DNA from: Elusimicrobiaceae bacterium
Lineage (GTDB): Bacteria > Elusimicrobiota > Elusimicrobia > Elusimicrobiales > Elusimicrobiaceae
Direction: 5' to 3'
Assembly (NCBI GenBank): GCA_017961585.1
Contig: JAGCWX010000028.1
Location: forward strand, 124,001 to 188,000
Length of the DNA: 64,000 nt
The translations under genes were made by a program, and so were the position numbers. The first letter of the stretch is position 1. Every line of letters starts with the position of its first letter. Shown one piece after another: positions 15,784 to 24,003 of the stretch. Under the pieces are notes generated by a model. It was not told where the DNA came from. It ran no database searches and saw only the letters and a program-made list of their open reading frames with translations.

Positions 15784-16914
15784 ATGGAGAACAAAACCAT
15801 TTTTATTTCCGCGGGCGACGTATCCGGCGATATTCACGCCGCCAATTTGGTGCAAGCTCTTAAAGAGCTGGCCCCTTCCTTACGCGTAATTGCTATCGGC
15901 GGGCCGCGCTTAAAAGCCTGCGCGGACGAGTTTATTACAGACCTAGCCAGCCAAGGCATTGTGGGCTTTGTGGAACCGTTGCGCAAATTGCCGATGTTTT
16001 TTAACTTAGTCAAACAAGTGCGCCACATCTTTCAAACTCAAAAGCCGGCGGCCTTTGTGGCGGTAGATTATTACGGGCTCAACCACCAATTCTTAAAAGT
16101 AGCCAAAGAAGAAAACATCCCCGCCTATTATTACGTTACCCCGCAAGTATGGGCCAGCCGCCAATACCGCGCCAAACGTTTGGCCGCACTGACCAAAAAG
16201 ATGTACGTAATTTATCCCTTTGAGCCGGATTTTCACAAACAGCGCGGCGGAAATGCCGTGTTTTTGGGCAACCCGCTGTTAGATAAAATGCCCGCGCCGC
16301 TGCCTAAAAATTTTGATATCAAAGACCCCAAAACGTACGCTTGGAAACTAGGCATTCTGCCCGGTAGCCGCCGTGGGGAAATCACGCGCTTAACCCCCGT
16401 GTTTTATCAAACTTTCAAAGAAATTTGCAAAACTTATCCCAACACGCAAGCGTATATGTTTTTACTGCCGGATGCCAACGAGCAAACATTTATTGACTTA
16501 ATGGGCGAACAGCCCCCGGCCAACTTCCATTTTGTAAAAGAGACCGACTACAAAATGCGTGCGCAAATGGATTTTTTGCTAGCGTGTTCCGGCACGGCCA
16601 CGCTGGAAAATGCTCTCTTGGGCGTGCCCATGTTGGTGGCTTACAAATTATTCACACCTACGTATCTGATTGCCCGGATGGTTATCCAGGTAAAATATAT
16701 TTCGCTGGTGAACTTGCTGGTTAATAAGCCGCTAGTCAAAGAGCTTATCCAAGGGGACGCTTCGGTAAAAAATTGTACCGCTGTTACGCAGGACATGTTT
16801 GCTCATCCGCAAAAGTTGACGGATATGCACAAAGAACTTTTAACCCTGCGTGCCAGCTTGGGGGATCCGGGCGTTGCTAAGCGTGCGGCGGCGGATATCT
16901 TGAGGGATCTATGA
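15784..16914 (+). CDS. lpxB: Lipid-A-disaccharide synthase
   Basis: 376 aa, normal length for LpxB (GT19). It joins UDP-diacylglucosamine to lipid X at the inner membrane, forming the lipid A disaccharide. Visible motifs: ISAGDVSGDIHAANLVQAL at the start, IGGPRLKACADEFI, AYYYVTPQVWASRQYRAK, the C-terminal LGILPGSRRGEI and CSGTATLENALLGVPMLVAYKLF. Start chosen at 15784, with AAAGG upstream and TATAAT at 15762-15767. Its stop overlaps the rel start (ATGA). The presence of lpxB shows an LPS-type outer membrane. Confidence 0.95.
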   Translation: MENKTIFISAGDVSGDIHAANLVQALKELAPSLRVIAIGGPRLKACADEFITDLASQGIVGFVEPLRKLPMFFNLVKQVRHIFQTQKPAAFVAVDYYGLNHQFLKVAKEENIPAYYYVTPQVWASRQYRAKRLAALTKKMYVIYPFEPDFHKQRGGNAVFLGNPLLDKMPAPLPKNFDIKDPKTYAWKLGILPGSRRGEITRLTPVFYQTFKEICKTYPNTQAYMFLLPDANEQTFIDLMGEQPPANFHFVKETDYKMRAQMDFLLACSGTATLENALLGVPMLVAYKLFTPTYLIARMVIQVKYISLVNLLVNKPLVKELIQGDASVKNCTAVTQDMFAHPQKLTDMHKELLTLRASLGDPGVAKRAAADILRDL

Positions 16915-18362
16915 ATACACCCACTTTAAATGACTTGCTTGCCAAGTTCAAAGAATATAGCCCCAATCAAGATACTTCTTTAATTGAGAAGGCCTATCAC
17001 TTTGCCCAAAATGCACATAAAGATCAAAAACGCGAAAGCGGCGAGCCGTACTTTACCCATTGCTGCCACGTGGCCAATATTTTGATGGATTTTAACCTAG
17101 ATGCCGACACAATTTGTGCCGGCCTTTTGCACGACACGGTGGAAGATACCGGCGTTACGTTGGAAGACATCCGCAAAGAATTTAACAAAGAAGTAGCCCA
17201 CATGGTGCAAGGGGTTACCAAAATCAGCGATTTAAAATTTTCTTCCACTGACGAAGAAACCGTAGAAAACTGGCGCAAAATGTTAATCGCCGTGGCCGAA
17301 GATGTACGCGTTATTTTAATCAAACTGGCCGACCGCACCCACAACATGCGCACCTTGCAATACATGCCCCCCGATAGGCAAAAATTTAAGGCCTATGAAA
17401 CCATTTCTTTGTACGCTCCGCTGGCCCAGCGTTTGGGGATGTTTACCATTAAAACCGATTTGGAAGATTTGTCCTTTAAATATCTGTACCCCGATTTGTA
17501 CGCAGACATTAAAGCCCAGGTAGAAGCCCGCACTGCAGACCGTCAGGCCGCGCTGGAAGCTTTCAAACAAGCACTCACGCCTGCTTTGGCGGCTGAGCAT
17601 TTGGAATCCCGCATTTTGGCACGCGCCAAAAACTATTATTCCATTTACCGTAAAATGCAAAAGCATCACTGCACGTTTGCGGAAATCCAGGACTCTTTAG
17701 GTGTGCGTATCATCACCAAAACCGTGCCGGATTGTTATCGCGCACTGGGGCTAGTGCACAACGTTTTTAAACCGATTGCCGGCACGTTTACCGACTATAT
17801 TGCCACCCCCAAAGCCAATATGTATCAAAGCATCCACACCACGGTGCTTTCCCCCACCGGGGATATTATTGAAATTCAAATCCGCACCGAAGAAATGCAC
17901 AAAACGTGCGAGTACGGTATCGCCGCACACTGGCGCTACAAGCTGGGCAACGTCAAACAAGATAAAAACTTTGACGAAAAAATTAACTGGATCCGCCGCT
18001 GGATTGAATGGCAGCAGGATTTAACCGCCCCGCGCGAATTTTTGGAAGGTTTTAAAACCGACGTTAACTTACAGCAGATTTTTGTATTTACCCCTAAGGC
18101 GGACGTAAAATCCTTGCCCGAAGGTTCCACCCCGATTGATTTTGCCTACGCTATTCACACTGACATTGGGGATCATTACGTGGGGGCCCGCGTCAACAAC
18201 CGTATGGTACGTATGGATTATAATTTCAAAACCGGGGATGTATGCGAAATTATTACCCGCAAAAACGGCGAACCCAAGCGCGATTGGCTGGAATTTGCCA
18301 AAACCGCCAACGCCCGCAGTCACATCAAACGCTTCCTGCGTGGGAAAGGAGTGGATCTATGA
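16911..18362 (+). CDS. Short RelA/SpoT (p)ppGpp synthetase/hydrolase, HD-synthetase-TGS only
   Basis: 483 aa against about 700-750 for full Rel proteins. The HD hydrolase domain (30-200) keeps its metal ligands (HCCHV, LLHDTVEDTG, DRTHNMRTL). The synthetase domain (230-340) has NYYSIYRKMQ, IQDSLGVRIITKTVPDCYRALGLVH and ANMYQSIHTTV. A TGS domain (395-460) closes the protein, and the helical, zinc-finger and ACT domains are missing. The charge motif that is R-x-K-D in bifunctional and E-x-D-D in monofunctional enzymes reads T-F-T-D (292-295), and the GYQS Gly is Met304. The hydrolase is probably active; synthesis is less sure. It overlaps lpxB and the next gene by ATGA. Confidence 0.9.
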   Translation: MNTPTLNDLLAKFKEYSPNQDTSLIEKAYHFAQNAHKDQKRESGEPYFTHCCHVANILMDFNLDADTICAGLLHDTVEDTGVTLEDIRKEFNKEVAHMVQGVTKISDLKFSSTDEETVENWRKMLIAVAEDVRVILIKLADRTHNMRTLQYMPPDRQKFKAYETISLYAPLAQRLGMFTIKTDLEDLSFKYLYPDLYADIKAQVEARTADRQAALEAFKQALTPALAAEHLESRILARAKNYYSIYRKMQKHHCTFAEIQDSLGVRIITKTVPDCYRALGLVHNVFKPIAGTFTDYIATPKANMYQSIHTTVLSPTGDIIEIQIRTEEMHKTCEYGIAAHWRYKLGNVKQDKNFDEKINWIRRWIEWQQDLTAPREFLEGFKTDVNLQQIFVFTPKADVKSLPEGSTPIDFAYAIHTDIGDHYVGARVNNRMVRMDYNFKTGDVCEIITRKNGEPKRDWLEFAKTANARSHIKRFLRGKGVDL

Positions 18363-18736
18363 ACGAATTACCTCCTCAGCAAGCCACTGCCCCGCAACTG
18401 CTTTTTTGTACGCGTTGCCACGGTCAAATTGACGAAACGGACAACTATTGCCGCTCCTGTGGTAAAAGTTTAAAGCCGGGCCGCGGTTTTCTATTCACGC
18501 ATACCGGGATTATTCTCATGGCCTGTATCCTGGGGCCCTTTGCGCTTCCCTTTGTGTGGATGAGCAAAGCCATCAGTCCCCTGGCCAAAATCATCTATAC
18601 AGCGGTGCTGCTGCTCGTTGGCTTCTATTTGTTGGTAAGCTTGTATAAAGCATTTAGCTTGATTAACAACTCCCTGCAAATGATGATGGGCGACCTAAAC
18701 AACCTGGGGAATTTGTCCTCCGTAGTTAATTTCTAA
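18359..18736 (+). CDS. Zinc-ribbon membrane protein of unknown function
   Basis: 125 aa from the ATG at 18359 (ATGA overlap with rel; GGAG upstream). Residues 17-36 hold a two-knuckle zinc ribbon (CTRCHG and CRSCGK). Two membrane helices follow, at about 46-68 (TGIILMACILGPFALPFVWM) and 76-98 (IIYTAVLLLVGFYLLVSLY). The tail is Asn/Leu-rich. Last gene of the lpxB-rel operon. The layout is common in small bacterial membrane proteins but carries no known activity. Confidence 0.8.
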   Translation: MNELPPQQATAPQLLFCTRCHGQIDETDNYCRSCGKSLKPGRGFLFTHTGIILMACILGPFALPFVWMSKAISPLAKIIYTAVLLLVGFYLLVSLYKAFSLINNSLQMMMGDLNNLGNLSSVVNF

Positions 18737-18745
18737 TTTTTTAAA

Positions 18746-18794
18746 CGTGGGTACTCCATAATTTTGTAAAATAAGGAGTACTCGTTTATTTTAG
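18746..18794 (+). terminator. Probable terminator of the lpxB-rel operon
   Basis: GTACTCC (18751-18757) and GGAGTAC (18775-18781) form a stem, extended by ACG/CGT with a bulge, then TTTATTTTA. It ends just upstream of the ribosome site of the POT transporter. Confidence 0.55.
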
Positions 18795-18807
18795 TAAGGA
18801 GAAAAAC

Positions 18808-20196
18808 ATGACAGACGAAGAAGTCAAACACAACGTTTCCAGGCAAGGCCATCCTAAGGGCTTGTATATGCTCTTTATGGTGGAAATGTGGGAACGTTTT
18901 AACTACTACGGAATGAGAGCTTTGTTGGCGCTGTTCATGGTAAGCACCGTCATCGGTTTTACCAAAGAACGCTCCAGTCAAATCTACGGGATGTTTACCG
19001 CGTTGGTATATTTAACCCCTGTTATAGGTGGTTATATAGCGGATCGCTATATCGGTAAACGCCATTCCATTACCATCGGGGCCATTTTAATGGCCGCAGG
19101 ACAATTTACATTGGCCTCTTATGAAATTATTAACCCGGTATTAGCCCTGGGAACGGGGTTGACCCTTATCATTATCGGGAATGGTTTTTTCAAACCGAAC
19201 ATTTCTTCTATCGTAGGCGAATTATACGAACCTAACGACATACGCCGCGACGGTGGTTTTACCATTTTCTACATGGGTATTAACATCGGGGCTTTCTTTG
19301 CGCCGTTCGTATGCGGTTACTTAGGGGAACCTTCCAAAGGGATGGACGTTGCTTTAGCGGCCGCTAAATGGAAATATGGTTTCATGGCTGCCGGTACAGG
19401 TATGTTAATTGGTTTAGTGTGGTACTTAGTTTCCCAAAACAAATACCTGGGGCACATCGGTTTGCACCCGGTTCGCAAGAATAGCACAAGCGACGATGCT
19501 GAAGAACGTGCCAAAGCGGAAGCGGCCAACAAACCGCTCACGCAAGATGAATGGGACAAAATTAAAGCAATTTTGACGTTTACCTTCTTTGCGGTATTCT
19601 TCTTTGCTTTCTTTGAACAAGCAGGTACTTCGCTCAACTTCTTTGCGGATGAAGCTACCAACTTAACGCCGGTTCTTCCCTTTATCGGTCAAATCACATT
19701 AAAGGCATCCTACTTCCAAGCAGTCAACCCGATTTTCGTGGTACTGTTTGCTCCTATCTTTGCCAAAATGTGGATCAAATTGGGCGACAAAGACCCCTCC
19801 ATCCCCACTAAATTCGGTTGGGGGTTGTTCTTACAAGGGGTGGCCTTTGCTATCATTGCCGTGGGCGCTTCTGTGTATCAATCCAGCGGCCCGGTCAGCG
19901 CGTTGTGGCTGATTTTCATGTATATGTTCTGCACGATGGGTGAGCTGTGCTTATCCCCGGTAGGGCTGTCCATGGTTACCAAGTTAGCTCCGCTGAAATT
20001 TATGTCCTTATTCATGGGCATTTGGTTGATGGCTTCCTTCTTTGGGAACTTGCTCGCCGGCTGGATAGCCAGCCACTACGAATCGTGGAGCTTAACCACG
20101 CTCTTCTCCGTACCGGCTATCGGTTCCATGGCATTTGGTGTAATTATGTGGATTATGACCCGCAAAATTAAATACTGGATGCATGGCGTAAAATAA
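18808..20196 (+). CDS. POT-family proton-coupled peptide transporter
   Basis: 462 aa with about 14 hydrophobic segments. Family marks: EMWERFNYYGMRALLALFMV (the ExxER proton-coupling motif in helix 1), GGYIADRYIGKRHSI (MFS loop 2-3), FFKPNISSIVGELY, and GGFTIFYMGINIGAFFAPFVCGYLGE (PTR2 signature). It should import di- and tripeptides with protons across the inner membrane, which fits a peptide-fermenting cell. AAGGAG precedes the ATG at 18808. Single gene with a strong terminator after the stop. Confidence 0.94.
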   Translation: MTDEEVKHNVSRQGHPKGLYMLFMVEMWERFNYYGMRALLALFMVSTVIGFTKERSSQIYGMFTALVYLTPVIGGYIADRYIGKRHSITIGAILMAAGQFTLASYEIINPVLALGTGLTLIIIGNGFFKPNISSIVGELYEPNDIRRDGGFTIFYMGINIGAFFAPFVCGYLGEPSKGMDVALAAAKWKYGFMAAGTGMLIGLVWYLVSQNKYLGHIGLHPVRKNSTSDDAEERAKAEAANKPLTQDEWDKIKAILTFTFFAVFFFAFFEQAGTSLNFFADEATNLTPVLPFIGQITLKASYFQAVNPIFVVLFAPIFAKMWIKLGDKDPSIPTKFGWGLFLQGVAFAIIAVGASVYQSSGPVSALWLIFMYMFCTMGELCLSPVGLSMVTKLAPLKFMSLFMGIWLMASFFGNLLAGWIASHYESWSLTTLFSVPAIGSMAFGVIMWIMTRKIKYWMHGVK

Positions 20197-20215
20197 ACGA
20201 ATTCGGGATGTACAA

Positions 20216-20243
20216 AGAGCCCCCGCCAAAAAGCGGGGGCTCT
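20216..20243. terminator. Bidirectional terminator between POT and Nudix genes
   Basis: An 11-bp perfect stem (AGAGCCCCCGC/GCGGGGGCTCT) with loop CAAAAA lies between convergent genes; short T-rich stretches follow on both strands. Confidence 0.8.
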
Positions 20244-20260
20244 TCATTTTGTTTGTAAAT

Positions 20261-20704
20261 TTATTCCTCCGGTTCCGGGGTTTCGGAAGGGGTGATATGC
20301 ATGGAAGCCATCAACATATCCACCAAGCGGATATCACTGGGATATTGCACCAAATCGTGCGCTTTTAATAAAGACACCCAACGAATAGCTAAAATCTCAC
20401 TAGCATCATGTTTACCAATACGCCCCAGCTTTTTCATTAAGTACCATTGCACCATTTTTTTGATGTAATTCCCTTGCAATGTAAACGCATATTTCACGCG
20501 GATCATGGGGCGGACGATGGTAGCACGGTATCCGGTTTCTTCCAGCACTTCGCGCAAGGCGGCCTGGCGGGGGGTTTCGCCCGCCTCAATATGGCCTTTG
20601 GGGAAGGTCCAAATCTTTTTGCCTTTCATATTCTTGACCTGCACAAGAAGCACCTTGCGCCCGTCCAAGACTACGCCCCCGCACGAAAATTCCGATACAA
20701 TCAT
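20261..20704 (-). CDS. Nudix hydrolase
   Basis: 147 aa. A full Nudix box (GX5EX7REUXEEXGU) is present at about residues 37-59: GHIEAGETPRQAAL then REVLEETGY. The start SCGGVVLDGRKVLLVQVKN and TFPKGH resemble the bis-nucleosyl-tetraphosphatase (Ap4A)/MutT-like branch, but the substrate is not certain. The ATG overlaps the stop of gatA (ATGA), so it is translationally coupled to gatC-gatA. The C-terminus is Pro/Glu-rich. Confidence 0.88.
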   Translation of the reverse strand: MIVSEFSCGGVVLDGRKVLLVQVKNMKGKKIWTFPKGHIEAGETPRQAALREVLEETGYRATIVRPMIRVKYAFTLQGNYIKKMVQWYLMKKLGRIGKHDASEILAIRWVSLLKAHDLVQYPSDIRLVDMLMASMHITPSETPEPEE

Positions 20705-22113
20705 TTTGCTTTCTCTAAGTGATAAGCTGCGTTTAAAATCTTTTCTTCTTGCAAAATCGGCCCGTAGAACTGCACCCCGATGGGCAAGTCGTTCTCGTCT
20801 TTGCCAAACGGCACGCTAATGCCGGCTAGTCCGCCAATATTGCCTTGGCAGGTATACAAATCCGCCAAGTATAAAGAGAGCGGGTTGTCATCTTTCTGCC
20901 CAATTTTGAAAGCCGTTGTCGGGGACGTAGGGGTTAAAATCACGTCCACCTTTGAAAACGCTTTTTTAAAATCGTCGCGGATGAGCTCGCGCACTTTCAT
21001 GGCTTTTAAAAAACATTCTTCATACCGCTCGGATGTAAGCGCGTAAGTACCAATGATGATACGTTTTTTAACTTCCAAACCAAACGGCGCGCGCGATTTT
21101 TCGTAATAATCGGCCAGGCCCTGTGCGTTAGGGGCCGCGTATCCATAGCGGATCCCGTCGTAACGACCTAGGTTAGAGCTGGCCTCCGCGCTGGTGATGA
21201 TATAATAACACGGGGCCGAATATTTTGCCAGTGGCACATCTACTTCCACCAATTCGGCTCCTTGCGCTTTAAGCTGTTGGGCCGCTTTTTCAACTTGTGC
21301 TTTAATCGTGGGGTTTAAGCCGTCCAAAAATCCTTTGGGCATCCCTACTTTAACACCTTTTAAATCGGCTGTAAATTCTTGCGTATAGTGCGGCACAGGG
21401 GATTCTATAGAAGTAGAATCGTGCGTATCTTTGCCGGAAATTACTTCCATTACCGTAGCGGCATCGGCCACATTGCCGGCCAGCACGCCTACTTGGTCTG
21501 CGCTGGAGGCAAACGCAATCACCCCATAGCGCGAGATACGCCCATATCCGGGCTTAATACCCACAATTCCGCAAAATCCGGCCGGCTGACGCACGGAACC
21601 GCCCGTATCCGTCCCTAAGGCCGCAGGCACCATTCCGGCTGCCACAGCCGCCGCGGAACCGCCCGAAGATCCCCCCGGCACGCGGGTGGTATCCACCGGG
21701 TTATGCACTACGCCACAAACGGAAGTTTGGTTGCTGCTGCCCATGGCAAATTCGTCCATATTGGTGCGGCCGATAATCACCGCGTCTGCCGCCAACAGTT
21801 TCTCTACTACAGTGGCGTTGTAAGCCGCCGTATAGTTTGCCAACATTTTGGAACAGCACGTAGCTTTATGCCCTTTATACAAAATGTTATCTTTAATACC
21901 CACCGGCACACCGGCCAACACGCCCAGTTTTTCCCCGCGTGCTTTTTTGGCATCAATCGCTTTAGCTTGGGCCAACGCGTCGGCTTCAAACACTTCCACA
22001 AAGGCGTTAATTTGCGGGTTTTTTTGAGCAATTTGCGCTAGGTAATAGCGAGTAATTTCTTCGGCCGTTTGGGTGCCGTTTAAAATTGCTTGTGTAATTT
22101 CTGAAATCGTCAT
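20701..22113 (-). CDS. gatA: Asp/Glu-tRNA amidotransferase subunit A
   Basis: 470 aa, usual length. GatA is an amidase that releases ammonia from glutamine for GatB to convert Glu-tRNA(Gln) or Asp-tRNA(Asn). The Ser-cisSer-Lys triad is visible: Lys in GVPVGIKDNILY, the signature GGSSGGSAAAVAAG, and Ser in GTDTGGSVRQPAG. The C-terminal block GLAGISVPFG is also present. It starts one base after the gatC stop and overlaps the Nudix gene. gatB is not in this window and must lie elsewhere. Confidence 0.95.
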   Translation of the reverse strand: MTISEITQAILNGTQTAEEITRYYLAQIAQKNPQINAFVEVFEADALAQAKAIDAKKARGEKLGVLAGVPVGIKDNILYKGHKATCCSKMLANYTAAYNATVVEKLLAADAVIIGRTNMDEFAMGSSNQTSVCGVVHNPVDTTRVPGGSSGGSAAAVAAGMVPAALGTDTGGSVRQPAGFCGIVGIKPGYGRISRYGVIAFASSADQVGVLAGNVADAATVMEVISGKDTHDSTSIESPVPHYTQEFTADLKGVKVGMPKGFLDGLNPTIKAQVEKAAQQLKAQGAELVEVDVPLAKYSAPCYYIITSAEASSNLGRYDGIRYGYAAPNAQGLADYYEKSRAPFGLEVKKRIIIGTYALTSERYEECFLKAMKVRELIRDDFKKAFSKVDVILTPTSPTTAFKIGQKDDNPLSLYLADLYTCQGNIGGLAGISVPFGKDENDLPIGVQFYGPILQEEKILNAAYHLEKAK

Positions 22114-22114
22114 C

Positions 22115-22393
22115 TTAAAGCACCTTCTTTACTTTGGCTTGTCCGTCCATTTCCTGCGCAAACATCGCGCGCAATTTGGCGGCGGCTTCTAAATCGGTAA
22201 TGGCCTGGTCCTTGCGGGTATGCGCGGCCAAGGTTACGTTGGTCAGTTTTACCTCATCCGTATTGACGGCAGCCAAGTCTTTCACCCAACCAAACAGGGC
22301 ACGCAGTTGCCCTTCGTAAATATCGGCTTCTTCGGTACTGACGGACATTTTAGCCAGTTTCCCGGCCAGTTCCACATCTTTTTTGGTAATCAT
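22115..22393 (-). CDS. gatC: Asp/Glu-tRNA amidotransferase subunit C
   Basis: 92 aa, the usual GatC size. Family pattern: ITKKDVELAGKLAKMSVSTEE at the N-terminus, then LRALFGWVKDLAAVNTDEV and a late charged section. GatC stabilises the GatA-GatB contact. First gene of gatC-gatA-Nudix; GAGAGG precedes the ATG. Confidence 0.9.
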   Translation of the reverse strand: MITKKDVELAGKLAKMSVSTEEADIYEGQLRALFGWVKDLAAVNTDEVKLTNVTLAAHTRKDQAITDLEAAAKLRAMFAQEMDGQAKVKKVL

Positions 22394-22424
22394 ACAAAAA
22401 CCTCTCTTGTATTTATTTTATATA

Positions 22425-22454
22425 AATAAGGGCCGCCCTGGCTAGAGGCGGCCC
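22425..22454 (-). terminator. Rho-independent terminator of the subtilase gene
   Basis: GGGCCGCC and GGCGGCCC (22430-22454) form a GC-rich stem around TCTAGCCAG; the minus strand continues TTATTTAT. Confidence 0.75.
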
Positions 22455-22473
22455 GAGTTCTAAATATACTTGC

Positions 22474-23661
22474 TTAATTTTTATTTAACTGTCGCAACCG
22501 CTCCATGAGCGATGTAGGGTTTACCCGATACCGAACTGTAAACGTTTCCCCCTGCCAATTGCAAGGATATGAATCGGCTGTTTCGCGCACGGCCTGCATA
22601 AAAATATCTTTAGTCAAACCGGGGTATACTTGCACGCCCAACGCATATAATCCGGCCAAATACGGTACCGCCCAAGAAAGTCCTCCATGAGCATAATGCA
22701 CGTAATCGCGCACGCCGTTGGGGGCAGCTGTCACGCGGAAATCCGTTGGCACCAACGGGTCTGGCATTTGGTTATAAAAGTTTAAATTTTCTTTATCAAA
22801 CCAATACGCCGGACGGCAATAATTTGTGCCATCCGCTAGGGATAAGCTATGGTTACGGCTGATTGTCATTACATCGTTGGTGGTGAATACCGCAATATTA
22901 TGGGCTTTAAGATAAGATAGCACTTCTTCAAATTTGTCAGTCCCTTTATCCGACTCGTCAAATCCGCGTGAAATAGACACCACCCGTATTTTTTGTTCTG
23001 CAGGAAATCTCTCGCTCATATTCAAGATACGCTGCAAAGTATCTACAATAGGGCCAGCATTAAACACCCTTTCCTCAACTTCAAATTTACCCGCCCAATA
23101 ATAAATATTTGCCTGCGGGGCCACTCCCACCGTTTGGCCAGCCAAAATAGATGCAACCGCTGCGCCGTGCATACTGGCATTGCTGTCTTGGTAAATAGAA
23201 TCCTGCCAGTAGTATTGAATGCGATCTGCATACTGTTCGTGATTCAAAAGCAAACTTTGGTCAATAATCGCCACGCTTACTCCTTTGCCGGTAATTCCTT
23301 TTTTATGCAAAGCCCGCACCCCCAAACCCGGGTTTTGGTTTTGCTTTAAGATATTTTTCGGAGGAAACCCTTTAGGGAGTTTGTTTGCCGGCGGAAATTG
23401 GGTCCGGCTGTCAAAAGTAAGTACATCAGCTAGTTCATCCGCTGTGTAGGAAGTAAAATCCCAACTAGAAACATCGCACGAACGCACATCCAATTCATTG
23501 GGGACTACCGTCTTTTGAGCCGGTTGTCCACTGGGAAATTGCTGTTTGCAATGCCAAGAATAATCCGCCGGTTGTGTTCCTGCCACGGGGGAAATCCGCT
23601 GGGCCTGCGCACAAACTCCGGCCAGCGCGCATAAACATAGCATACCGATTATTTTTTTCAT
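22474..23661 (-). CDS. Secreted subtilisin-like serine protease (S8)
   Basis: 395 aa from the ATG at 23661, behind GGAGGA. The signal peptide MKKIIGMLCLCALAGVCAQA is likely cut near residue 20. Residues 20-110 look like a propeptide or N-terminal extension. The S8 triad is visible: Asp134 in VSVAIIDQS, His165 in MHGAAVASILAGQTVGVAP, Ser329 in GGLSWAVPYLAG; the last differs from the usual GTSMAxP but keeps Ser and Pro. Likely a periplasmic or extracellular protease feeding peptides to uptake. It is divergent from a small CD225-like gene, only 48 bases away. Confidence 0.88.
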   Translation of the reverse strand: MKKIIGMLCLCALAGVCAQAQRISPVAGTQPADYSWHCKQQFPSGQPAQKTVVPNELDVRSCDVSSWDFTSYTADELADVLTFDSRTQFPPANKLPKGFPPKNILKQNQNPGLGVRALHKKGITGKGVSVAIIDQSLLLNHEQYADRIQYYWQDSIYQDSNASMHGAAVASILAGQTVGVAPQANIYYWAGKFEVEERVFNAGPIVDTLQRILNMSERFPAEQKIRVVSISRGFDESDKGTDKFEEVLSYLKAHNIAVFTTNDVMTISRNHSLSLADGTNYCRPAYWFDKENLNFYNQMPDPLVPTDFRVTAAPNGVRDYVHYAHGGLSWAVPYLAGLYALGVQVYPGLTKDIFMQAVRETADSYPCNWQGETFTVRYRVNPTSLMERLRQLNKN

Positions 23662-23709
23662 AAATCCTCCTCTTTTGGTACAATAATACCATATTAGGAG
23701 GTTTTTTTT
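23662..23709. promoter_or_regulatory. 48-base divergent control region with dyad symmetry
   Basis: Two ribosome sites (CCTCC at 23666-23670 for the minus gene, GGAGG at 23697-23701 for the plus gene) flank a dyad TGGTA-CAATAA-TACCA (23676-23691). TACAAT on the plus strand and TATTAT/TATTGT on the minus strand overlap, so the two promoters must share the same few bases and their -35 regions lie inside the opposite genes. Confidence 0.5.
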
Positions 23710-24003
23710 ATGAATGAACACAATCTAAACACCCATTTTGTATTGGTAGTAATTGCTCTTATTATTTCTTGCTTGGCCGGATTTTGGACCATTCCCCTGG
23801 CCCTGGCCGCGTTAGTATTTTCCCTGCGTGCAAGCGATCTAATTTACCAAGAACGCCTAGATGAAGCCAAAAAAGCCGCCTGGTGGGCAGGCCTGTTTAG
23901 CTGGCTGACCATCGGGATTGCCGTGATTCCAATTATTTTGATTATTCTATTTGGCGGGACGATTTTGGCTTTGCTGGGGGCCGCGTTGGCAGCGGCTGCC
24001 TAA
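23710..24003 (+). CDS. Small two-helix membrane protein, CD225/dispanin-like
   Basis: 97 aa. Two membrane segments (about 10-40 and 58-92) flank a short cytosolic loop (RASDLIYQERLDEAKKAAWWAG). The pattern of hydrophobic segment, small loop with alternating Ala and Lys, second helix resembles bacterial CD225/dispanin-domain proteins, some of which carry a more complete motif than this one. Function unknown. AGGAGG precedes the ATG by eight bases. Its stop abuts the stop of convergent uvrD with no base between and no terminator. Confidence 0.6.
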   Translation: MNEHNLNTHFVLVVIALIISCLAGFWTIPLALAALVFSLRASDLIYQERLDEAKKAAWWAGLFSWLTIGIAVIPIILIILFGGTILALLGAALAAAA

